A stretch of DNA of 64,000 nt from Amblyomma americanum (Eukaryota; Arthropoda; Arachnida; Ixodida; Ixodidae): assembly GCF_052857255.1 (NCBI RefSeq), contig NW_027526502.1, positions 664,501-728,500 on the forward strand. Reading direction: 5' to 3'. Position numbers and translations under genes: made by a program. The notes beneath the pieces are model-generated. The model saw only the letters and a list, made by a program, of their open reading frames with translations, made no database searches and had not been told where the DNA came from. Shown piece by piece: positions 22,499-30,999 of the stretch; positions within the stretch are counted from its first letter, which is position 1; every line of letters starts with the position of its first letter.

Positions 22499-23149
22499 TT
22501 GTTGTCAGCACGGCTTCCACGTATCCACGGCTTCCACGGCTTCCCTCGCCCGCGTATTGCTCAGTGGAACTGCAACTCCCTGCGCCGCCGGCTTGCTGAA
22601 TTGCGAGAACACCTCCCCCGATGCAACTACGATGTACTCTGTTTTCAAGAAACATATGTTCGTGCGGAGGAGGTGCCTCTACCAGGTTACATAGGGTATA
22701 GTAGCCACAGCGAGTGTGGTTCTACTGTGTGCTGTGCTTCCCCCTGTGCCGATGTTAGCCACCCTCCCGGATCGCCCCGAACTGCAGTGTATGTCCGGCG
22801 CAGCCTTTCTCATGCTGTTCTCCCTGTTTCTGACTTATGCAACAGCACGGTGGAGTGTGCCGCGGTTAGGGTTCGCATCGGAAATACAGATACAGCTGTT
22901 GCCAGCGTTTACGTGCGCCCAAACCACACCTATGATGATAACTTCATAGTGCACCTAGCGCACCGTCTCGGCTGCGGGTGCCTAATATGCGGTGATTTCA
23001 ACGCACTCCACACTGCGTGGGGTTGCCGCAAGAACAATGCCGATGGGAACAAAGTTCTCAATGCTGTCATAAGTGCTAACCTCCTAGTCTTAAACACTGG
23101 CCAAGCAACCTATGTGCGACCAACGGCTGCCACTGCTATCGATATATCA
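22499..23149 (+). pseudogene. LINE-2 ORF2 part 1, APE endonuclease
   Basis: This part encodes an apurinic-endonuclease-like nickase: IAQWNCNSLRRRLAELREH with the catalytic Asn, CFQETYV with the catalytic Glu, VASVYVRP, and ICGDFNALHTAWG with the Asp/Asn pair. It runs to TAIDIS, directly before the LTR-2 insertion. The remaining GSDHYPI motif lies on the far side at about 31060. Residues that can be checked are intact, so the domain was undamaged when LTR-2 inserted. Confidence 0.85.
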
Positions 23150-24335
23150 TGTGATGACCCCCATAATGCGCAGGTCCACACGGGACGGAGAGGCAAAGAG
23201 ACACCGTATGGCTCAGTTTAAATAAACAGGTATATTCAATAATTACACATGATTAAGGTTATACATCAGAGGCTGGGGCGTCCGAGCTTACGTGCCGACG
23301 ACTTCATGGGGGCGATGGAGTGGCTCCGGAGTTGGGCTCGAGCGGTTGCTGGCAGAAGCTGCACGCCGACGGGCTTCGGCGCTGAAGGCCCTCTTGGCGA
23401 TGGATGTCGTCCTGAGCGTGCTTGCAGTAGAATTTCAATAGTCGTCCGTTTCTTCGAGGATGGTTCACAAACCCTTCCTCTAGTGTCGTTCGGCTTGGAA
23501 GATGAACAGGAGGCGAGCTTGTAGATGATGACAGCAGAGCATAATTTTACAACATACATATACAGAGAGTTAAACTGGAAAAAGCAGAACTGAATTTACA
23601 AAAGAACAAACTTTGCACTACTTTACTCATCGACCGGGCAGGTTAGTGCCTAAGTAGCATCACATTACATGCTAAGCATGGAGCCCCAGCTCAGACTGGA
23701 CTGCATCCGTTTACATGTGCTTTTAAGCACTTGATTAACAAAGGACTAAGGGCGGTCATTCCCAGTGGCCCGCCCAAAGCATCAATTCTCCAATCCAAAA
23801 TAACATGCGAGATGGGGACCACCCCTTTGGGTTGGGCTTAGCCTCGAACCCAGAGTCTGTTAACAATACAAACTAAATAAACAACAAAAACGCCACCACT
23901 CTCTCTCAAGTGAGAGTATACACAGGCTCTCTCTTCGGAGCTAATTCACTAGCGCCTGTCTTTCCACATTCTTGGCGAGTACTGCCTGTCCGCCATGACA
24001 GGTGTCCGTCGCGGCCCTTCTGGGAAGCTGTGGGTGCCTTCCCGGCGATAGCCCACGACAAAGGGGGGGGGGGAGGGAAAGAATGTCGTCTTCGCGGTAG
24101 CGCATAGCGTCGGCTGTGGTACGGCGCGCTCTGGCCCGCTGACAGCTCCCTTGTCCTGGAATGTAACCGGAAATTGGGGAGGATAAAGCCTGTTTCCCCG
24201 GGGCGGCGGCGGGTCCGGTTTTTCTGGTCGTCACTCAAAGAGCATGGCTGGGTAATCGATGATGCCGCTGTCACGGGTCTCCGTCTACGCCGCGCCGTCG
24301 AACGTGGATCCTCGTAGCACACACGGAATGTCACA
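23150..24335 (-). repeat. LTR-2 3' LTR
   Basis: This is the downstream LTR in the element's own orientation, ending inside with the purine-rich GGAGGGTGAGCGAG (minus strand, 24336-24352), a likely plus-strand primer tract. It is nearly identical to 29813-30999. Confidence 0.9.
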
Positions 24336-24828
24336 CTCGCTCACCCTCCAGAAGAATGTTCTTCGAACATTTGAGTCCACGCAGCTCCCCTTGTCTTTCT
24401 GAATCGCCTCGCACAGTGCGTCCGACAAAACACTTTTCGCTGCACTCAACACCACTGCACAACACCATATGCCTCCGCTGTCAATACTGGCGTCTCCAGG
24501 GGCAGCACTGATCTTCTTTTACAGATAAACATGAAACTCAGCACCCAAGCCTCTCCTTTCTAGTCCAAACTGGACGAAATAAATTTACCACAGTTACAAA
24601 GGAGCTCCCACTTCTAGCACGATCACGGCACAGACAAAAATATAGATAACGAAAGGAAGTAGGGCAGGTTCTGCATGCGCTCCGCATGCTCTCCTGTGAA
24701 GGTGTTACTTAATGACAGAAAGGTTTAACTATTAACTCCGATAACTTAACACATACGCATATAGCAATGTTATGAGCTGCGGCATTACACAATTCTAACC
24801 AGTTCACAACTCCGCTCTGTTTACGCCA
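24336..24828 (-). other. LTR-2 3' untranslated region
   Basis: About 490 bp lies between the pol stop and the 3' LTR. I see no env-like frame here. Confidence 0.7.
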
Positions 24829-27800
24829 TTAGTCCGACTTAGCTTTCCGATTTCGCAGCGGATATCGGCCTTCATGAGTCATACTAAGTAAGTCTGTGCC
24901 CCTTTGTCTGCTTTGGGACTCGCGAGGGCTCGTGGCAGGAGCCTCTCCTGGCGTTATCTGCGCGGCAACCTCGCGCGCTTCTTCTTCTAGCAATGCATGA
25001 AGTAAATCCGGTGGCATTCCGGCCGTCACCTCGGGCGCCTGCCGAACAAATGCAGGAGAGGGCGTTTCTTGCGAACTATCTGCGTGCTCCGCTTCACTTC
25101 TGTCCCCATCAAAATCCGCGCTTTCCCTTTCCTCATTTCGTGAATACTGAACCGGTGCCGACTTGAGGCGATTTGCGTGTATCCTTATCAAACGCCGGTT
25201 CACGTCTCGGACTCTGAAGTTTACCGGAGAAAGCTTCTCGACAACCTCGCACGGTCCTCTCCACTTCGTCTGGAACTTACGAGCTAGCCCAATCTGCCTT
25301 TGGCAGTTTTCAATGTACACGCTGTCCCCCACATCAAACGGCGCGTCTCTAGCACTGCGATCGTGCACCTCCTTCCTGCGCTTCGCCGCTTTCTTTAAGG
25401 ACTCCTTTGCGATGTCCCTCGCCACTTGCAAGCGCGATTCTAGCTCAACCTTATAGTCGTCCAGTGAAGCGTATGGGACACGACGGGGGCCCTCTGGCAC
25501 TTCACTAGGCTGGTCCGGGTCTCGGCCGTAGAGAAGAAAGAATGGCGATTCGCCCGTGCTCTCGTGTGCTGCGGAATTGTAGGCAAACATTGCATACGGG
25601 AGCCACAAGTCCCAGTCCCGCTGGTCGCGCGAAACAAAATGCGACAGGAACCCGGCCACGGTTTGGTTCAGTCGCTCCACCGCGCCGTTGCAAGCCGGAT
25701 GGTACGGTGTTGTCTGCTTCTTAGCGATCTTAAGCAGCTCGCAAACTCTCCTCATTAGCTGCGACACGAAGTTCGTTCCCCGATCTGTCAAGAGTTGCCT
25801 CGGGGGCCCATGTCGGAGCACGATTTGTTCGACAAATGCTCTTGCAACCGTGTCTGCCTTCTGATCTGGGAGTGCTACCGCTTCCGCGTATTTTGAAAGG
25901 TGGTCGACAAATAATAAAATGTACTTGTTTCCGGAAGTGGTCGTGGGCAATGGGCCCATTATGTCCATACCTGTCCGCTCGAAGGGAGCCGAAACCTCAG
26001 GGAACGGCTGAATTGGAGCTGGTCTTCGTCCCTTGGGTGTTTTTCTTTCGAGACAGGAATGACACTTCGCACAGTAGTCTCTAACATCCTGTCGCATGCC
26101 ACTCCAAAAGTACAAACGCTCCACACGCCTGCGTGTCTTCGCTACGCCAAAATGACCGGCGCATGGCGCATCGTGAAACGCGCGAAGAACCCTTTCTGTC
26201 CACGACCAAGGTATGACGACTCTCTCCCAAGCGGTTTTCTCTGGTCTCCCTTTCCTGGTTGGCCTCGTGCGCCGACACAGGGTGCCGTCTTTGCCAATGA
26301 AATAACCTAGCTGTTCGGGGTGAGACGGTGCGTCCTCTAAGCTTTCGATTATTCGCTTCAGGTCCGGATCTTTGCACTGCTCTGTGCGTAATTCGGCGGG
26401 GTCGACTACGGGGACAAACTCATCTATAGCTGCCACGGCAGCTGTGCGGCTGAGTGCATCAGCATTCAGATGCGTCTTTCCTGACTTGTGCTCAACTTCA
26501 AAGCAGTATTCCTGCAGGTGTAGATTCCATCTAGCGAGTCGCGAGCTAGGGTCCCTGACACTCATCACCCATTTCAGAGGATGGCAGTCTGTGACTAGCT
26601 TGAATTTGCGGCCGTAAAGGTAGCATCTGAAGTGCTTTACTGCCCAGACAACGGCGAGGCACTCCCTTTCCGTAGCTCCGTACTTTTGCTCTGTGGGGCT
26701 CAGCTGTCGGCTAGCAAAAGCAACGGGATGTTCTTTGCCCTCGATAACCTGAGAGAGCACGGCACTAACTGCGAACTTTGACGCATCTGTGGCCATAACG
26801 AAGGGCAAATTAAAATCCGGGTGGCGCAACAGCGGTGCACTCATTAGCTTCCTTTTCAGGGCCCCAAAAGCATTCTCCGCGTTTTCGTCCCAGCGAAAGG
26901 CGACATTTTTTGCTGTTAAGGCGGTGAGCGGCTTAGCGAGCTTGGCGAACTCCTCTATGTGCCTTCGGTAGTAACCGATCAGGCCGAGAAACTGCCGGAC
27001 CTGGCGGACGCTAGTCGGGGATGGAAAATCCGAGACACACCTTAGTTTCTCAGGGTCCGGTCGCACGCCGTCAGCTGAAACAACGTGCCCGAGGTATTTC
27101 ACCTCGTTTTTGAGGAATTGGCACTTAGAGGGCTTCAGCTTGAGACCCGCTGCTCTTAGTCGCACTAAAACCTGCTCAATATCGCGCAAATGGTTATCAA
27201 AACTGTCACTGTATATGATAATGTCATCCATATACACGAAGCACAGCCTCCCCAGAAGACCTGCCAGGATAACATCAGCGGTTCTCTGCCAGACAGCAGG
27301 GCTGTTGGCCAGACCCATCGGCATTCTTTTCCATTCATAGTGCCCTGAGGGCGTGTTGAATGCCGTTTTCTCGGCATCTGCCGGATCCATTGCTATCTGC
27401 CAGAATCCCGCCGCCATGTCCACTACCGTGAAGTACCTGGCAGAGCCCAGCTGAGAAAGCGTCTCCTGTATATTGGGGATGGGGTATGGATCGATGCGAG
27501 TTACGGCATTTAGTTTGCGGTAGTCCACTACCAATCGATACGAGCCATCTGGCTTTTCCACCAATAGTGCTGGTGCTCCCCAGGGTGACTTTGAGTGTTC
27601 GACAATGCCGCGATCAATCAGGTCCTGCACCTGCCGCTCCATCTCCTCCCGTTGGGAGTAAGGAATCCTGTACGCACGCTGGTAAACGGGCGATGAAGTG
27701 CCGGTTTCTATCCTGTGCTTTATAACGCCACAGCAGCCCAAATCCAGGTTGGACGCGGCGAATACCTCCGAGTAGTCGTTCAGCAAACCAGCCAGAGCCT

Positions 27801-28719
27801 CCCTCTCCCTGGATTTTACGTGAGAAAGATCGAACGACACCTTTGGAGCAGCCGAAGGACTAGCATGCTCTACAGTTGCGAGTACCGTATCGGTGGCCTC
27901 ACGTTGCTCTATCGCAGAGGTGAAGAAAGGCAATGTTTTGTTCTTGGGAAGGCTCAGTGGCTGCTGGCTACAGTTAACCACCCGTAGGGGCACTCTGTGG
28001 GCGTCATTAACTGTCACGAGGCACGCGGCTGCCTTCAGGCCATTGCTGAGAGAGTCGACCGGCTCAAGCACTCCCACGGCGCCGCTCTCTACATCTGAAG
28101 GCACAAACGCGTACAAAATGTGCTCCGACCAAGGAAGGACGACCGCCTCCTCGACCAGCCGGACGGCAACCCGCGAATATACCTTCTCCAATGATCCCAC
28201 TGTTTGACGGGTGTCAATATCGGTAATGCGAATCTCAGCCCCTCTCCTGTTCAAAAACGGAACTTTTGAGCCGCCCGCATTAACCTCTTCCTCAGAGAAT
28301 GAGACTACTACCTTCCCTTTTCTCAAAAAATCCTGCCCTAATATACCTGACACTCCGTTTGGCAGAGACACCGTGTCCGGGCATACGTAGCAGGGGTGCT
28401 CCAATGCAATTCCGCCGAGGGAGAAGTGTAACCGGTAGAGTCCACTTATGCCAAGAGGATCCCCCGTTATGCCTACAAATTTGGTTGCCATACCACCAGA
28501 CGCTTCCAACACCTCGCGGTCCCCCTTCCTTCGAAGCGTGTTAAAACTGCTCTCCTTAAGCAATGTCACCTTTGACCCCGTATCTATCAACAATTCCATG
28601 CAACAACCATTTAACTTGCAACGCACAACAGGGCATGCCTCGTCGGCCACACAAACTACCACCACCTCATCATCTACTGCTCCCTCCCCACGCTCCTCAG
28701 GTTGGGGAGGACTAACTAG
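24829..28719 (-). CDS. pol: LTR-2 Pol (protease, RT, RNase H, integrase)
   Basis: The open frame holds all Ty3 enzymes. Counting from the first in-frame valine codon at 28665 (1278 codons): protease LLIDTGSKVTLL at 25-36 with ILGQDFL at 108; RT Asp in VVDMAAG near 416 and YMDDIIIYS at 478; RNase H ATDAS near 626 and TDCHPLKW near 692; integrase zinc site H831, H838, C865, C868; catalytic D901, D961 and E997; and a GPY/F-type module with KWRGPCEVVEKLSPVNFRV near 1135-1153. No stop or frameshift is seen. The frame stays open upstream to the gag overlap, so translation is expected as Gag-Pol by -1 slippage at 28719-28725 rather than from its own ATG. The PR-RT-RH-IN order is that of Ty3/gypsy. 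Confidence 0.95.
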   Translation of the reverse strand, partial: LVSPPQPEERGEGAVDDEVVVVCVADEACPVVRCKLNGCCMELLIDTGSKVTLLKESSFNTLRRKGDREVLEASGGMATKFVGITGDPLGISGLYRLHFSLGGIALEHPCYVCPDTVSLPNGVSGILGQDFLRKGKVVVSFSEEEVNAGGSKVPFLNRRGAEIRITDIDTRQTVGSLEKVYSRVAVRLVEEAVVLPWSEHILYAFVPSDVESGAVGVLEPVDSLSNGLKAAACLVTVNDAHRVPLRVVNCSQQPLSLPKNKTLPFFTSAIEQREATDTVLATVEHASPSAAPKVSFDLSHVKSREREALAGLLNDYSEVFAASNLDLGCCGVIKHRIETGTSSPVYQRAYRIPYSQREEMERQVQDLIDRGIVEHSKSPWGAPALLVEKPDGSYRLVVDYRKLNAVTRIDPYPIPNIQETLSQLGSARYFTVVDMAAGFWQIAMDPADAEKTAFNTPSGHYEWKRMPMGLANSPAVWQRTADVILAGLLGRLCFVYMDDIIIYSDSFDNHLRDIEQVLVRLRAAGLKLKPSKCQFLKNEVKYLGHVVSADGVRPDPEKLRCVSDFPSPTSVRQVRQFLGLIGYYRRHIEEFAKLAKPLTALTAKNVAFRWDENAENAFGALKRKLMSAPLLRHPDFNLPFVMATDASKFAVSAVLSQVIEGKEHPVAFASRQLSPTEQKYGATERECLAVVWAVKHFRCYLYGRKFKLVTDCHPLKWVMSVRDPSSRLARWNLHLQEYCFEVEHKSGKTHLNADALSRTAAVAAIDEFVPVVDPAELRTEQCKDPDLKRIIESLEDAPSHPEQLGYFIGKDGTLCRRTRPTRKGRPEKTAWERVVIPWSWTERVLRAFHDAPCAGHFGVAKTRRRVERLYFWSGMRQDVRDYCAKCHSCLERKTPKGRRPAPIQPFPEVSAPFERTGMDIMGPLPTTTSGNKYILLFVDHLSKYAEAVALPDQKADTVARAFVEQIVLRHGPPRQLLTDRGTNFVSQLMRRVCELLKIAKKQTTPYHPACNGAVERLNQTVAGFLSHFVSRDQRDWDLWLPYAMFAYNSAAHESTGESPFFLLYGRDPDQPSEVPEGPRRVPYASLDDYKVELESRLQVARDIAKESLKKAAKRRKEVHDRSARDAPFDVGDSVYIENCQRQIGLARKFQTKWRGPCEVVEKLSPVNFRVRDVNRRLIRIHANRLKSAPVQYSRNEERESADFDGDRSEAEHADSSQETPSPAFVRQAPEVTAGMPPDLLHALLEEEAREVAAQITPGEAPATSPRESQSRQRGTDLLSMTHEGRYPLRNRKAKSD

Positions 28720-28725
28720 TTTTTT
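28683..28725 (-). other. -1 ribosomal frameshift signal at gag-pol
   Basis: On the minus strand the heptamer A AAA AAC (28725-28719) sits in the gag frame as TCA AAA AAC directly before the gag stop TAG. Eight bases later CCTCCCCA (28710-28703) can pair perfectly with TGGGGAGG (28690-28683) across a 12-base loop. The pol frame is exactly -1 relative to gag. Slippery site, spacer and stem match the classical arrangement. Efficiency is unmeasured. Confidence 0.85.
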
Positions 28726-29714
28726 GACTCGGTATCTGGAGCCCCGCTGTCGGCTTGCTTAGGGCGTGTCTCGCCTGCTTCTCTTTGTGGCTCCCCACGG
28801 CGCACGTTTTGGCAGAACCTGGCGATGTGTCCGCGACCCTGGCAAGCGAAGCATACGATTTCTTCAAAATCTCGCATACCGCGCCTGTAGCTTTGTGGCG
28901 GTCTCCGGTTTCCAGCGAATGGGCGCTGTTGAGCGCGCGCTTCAACCTGGCGTTCTACCTGCTGAGTTAGCAGCTGTTCCAAGCGATCTAACCGCTCTGT
29001 CAAGAGAGCAACCTCAGGGTTGAGCACCGCTCTCTCTATGACGCGTACTCTCGCTGCGGCTGTCGTTAACGCCTCATTTCGTTCCTCATCCAATGCGGCC
29101 TCCACGGCTTGGTCGAAATTGCTCGGCTTGCGCGAGAGCACGAACCGGCGCACGGGGTCTTGCAGACCAGCCACGAACAAAGCGGTCATTTCCTCTTTAA
29201 GTATATCCTCCGCGTATTTCTTCCTTAACTGGTCTCCTTCCTCCTCCCTGCTTAACGTATCGCGTGCTAGGCGCTGAAGCCGCGACGCAAATGTTCGCAC
29301 GTCCTCCCCTACCATCTGTCCGGCGTCACGGAACCTCTGTACCCGCACGTGACGTGGTTCAGTGTCGAAATGCTCAAACGCGAGCTTCTTAAATTCCGCA
29401 AATGATTTTGTGGATTTTACTTTTTCGTCTCTCCAGGCAAAATCATGAGCAGCTCCTGCCATCTTACACCTCGCCATTCCCAGCATTTGAGCATCGGACC
29501 ATCCCCCCATTTTCCCAATCTCTTCTAGCATGGAAAAGAAATCGCAGATTGGAACCCCTGTCTTATCTCCCGTAAACGTCGGAATGACGCTTCCTAATGC
29601 CAGCATGCTTGCTCCGAGTGACGGCTGTGGAGTGGGAGCTCCCTCAGATACAGTCATTTTTTTTTTCAAGCCCTCCAGTGCCTCAAGCCTCTCAAATGGG
29701 GGTAAAAGTCCCAC
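28716..29714 (-). CDS. gag: LTR-2 Gag
   Basis: The 332-residue structural protein packages element RNA into cytoplasmic particles. The N-terminal half has a capsid-like retrotransposon gag region (FTGDKTGVPICDFFSMLEEI, then LQRLARDTL and LFVAGLQDPVRRFVLSRKP). A leucine-rich stretch LLTERLDRLEQLLTQQVER may form a short coil. One CCHC knuckle, CFACQGRGHIARFC (288-301), binds RNA. The frame ends TESKN then TAG, overlapping the frameshift heptamer. It starts about 100 bp inside the 5' LTR. No disruption is seen. Confidence 0.9.
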   Translation of the reverse strand: MGLLPPFERLEALEGLKKKMTVSEGAPTPQPSLGASMLALGSVIPTFTGDKTGVPICDFFSMLEEIGKMGGWSDAQMLGMARCKMAGAAHDFAWRDEKVKSTKSFAEFKKLAFEHFDTEPRHVRVQRFRDAGQMVGEDVRTFASRLQRLARDTLSREEEGDQLRKKYAEDILKEEMTALFVAGLQDPVRRFVLSRKPSNFDQAVEAALDEERNEALTTAAARVRVIERAVLNPEVALLTERLDRLEQLLTQQVERQVEARAQQRPFAGNRRPPQSYRRGMRDFEEIVCFACQGRGHIARFCQNVRRGEPQREAGETRPKQADSGAPDTESKN

Positions 29715-29793
29715 AATCAGTCCCGTGATTCCCTTTTGATTACAATTTTGAAGTCATGAATGTCACAGCATTCAGAGGACATTTGCTTTTGAG

Positions 29794-29811
29794 ACCCCAC
29801 TTCTGACACCA
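29794..29811 (-). promoter_or_regulatory. LTR-2 primer binding site
   Basis: TGGTGTCAGAAGTGGGGT (minus strand) starts one base after the 5' LTR. TGG at its start fits a tRNA 3' CCA end. A similar GTGTCAGAAGTG lies beside the LTR-3 5' LTR (about 53430-53443), so the two elements may use the same tRNA. Confidence 0.75.
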
Positions 29812-29812
29812 G

Positions 29813-30999
29813 TGTGATAACCCCCATAATGCGCAGGTCCACACGGGACGGAGAGGCAAAGAGACACCGTATGGCTCAGTTTAAACAAACAGGTATATTC
29901 AATAATTACACATGATTAAGGTTATACATCAGAGGCTGGGGCGTCCGAGCTTACGTGCCGACGACTTCATGGGGGCGATGGAGTGGCTCCGGAGTTGGGC
30001 TCGAGCGGTTGCTGGCAGAAGCTGCACGCCGACGGGCTTCGGCGCTGAAGGCCCTCTTGGCGAACGATGTCGTCCTGAGCGTGCTTGCAGTAGAATTTCA
30101 ATAGTCGTCCGTTTCTTCGAGGATGGTTCACCAACCCTTCCTCTAGTGTCGTTCGGCTTGGAAGATGAACAGGAGGCAAGCTTGTAGATGATGACAGCAG
30201 AGCATAATTTTACAACATACATATACAGAGAGTTAAACTGGAAAAAGCAGAACTGAATTTACAAAAGAACAAACTTTGCACTACTTTACTCATCGACCGG
30301 GCAGGTTAGTGCCTAAGTAGCATCACATTACATGCTAAGCATGGAGCCCCAGCTCAGACTGGACTGCATCCGTTTACATGTGCTGTTAAGCACTTGATTA
30401 ACAAAGGACTAAGGGCGGTCATTCCCAGTGGCCCGCCCAAAGCATCAATTCTCCAATCCAAAATAACATGCGAGATGGGGACCACCCCTTTGGGTTGGGC
30501 TTAGCCTCGAACCCAGAGTCTGTTAACAATACAAACTAAATAAACAACAAAAACGCCACCACTCTCTCTCAAGTGAGAGTATACACAGGCTCTCTCTTCG
30601 GAGCTAATTCACTAGCGCCTGTCTTTCCACATTCTTGGCGAGTACTGCCTGTCCGCCATGACAGGTGTCCGTCGCGGCCCTTCTGGGAAGCTGTGGGTGC
30701 CTTCCCGGCGATAGCCCACGACAAAGGGGGGGGGGGGAGGGAAAGAATATCGTCTTCGCGGTAGCGCATAGCGTCGGCTGTGGTACGGCGCGCTCTGGCC
30801 CGCTGACAGCTCCCTTGTCCTGGAATGTAACCGGAAATTGGGGAGGATAAAGCCTGTTTCCCCGGGGCGGCGGCGGGTCCGGTTTTTCTGGTCGTCACTC
30901 AAAGAGCATGGCTGGGTAATTGATGATGCCGCTGTCACGGGTCTCCGTCTACGCCGCGCCGTCGAACGTGGATCCTCGTAGCACACACGGAATGTCACA
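29813..30999 (-). repeat. LTR-2 5' LTR
   Basis: This is the upstream LTR in the element's orientation, TGTGA to TCACA on the plus strand. It contains a G-run (about 30726-30737) that differs in length from the other LTR, and a handful of substitutions. Confidence 0.9.

Larger units (their letters stand above)
23150..30999 (-). mobile_element. LTR-2: near-intact Ty3-type LTR retrotransposon
   Basis: A complete element of 7850 bp lies on the minus strand inside LINE-2. LTRs of 1186 and 1187 bp run TGTGA to TCACA and differ at roughly ten positions by eye (under 1 percent). A 4-bp target duplication ATCA flanks it (23146-23149, 31000-31003). A primer site follows the 5' LTR. gag and pol are uninterrupted and joined by a -1 frameshift signal. 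The element looks young and may be competent. Confidence 0.95.

Noticed and set aside
24336..24828. Possible env gene of LTR-2
   Set aside because: No open frame of meaningful length, signal peptide or membrane segment between pol and the 3' LTR.
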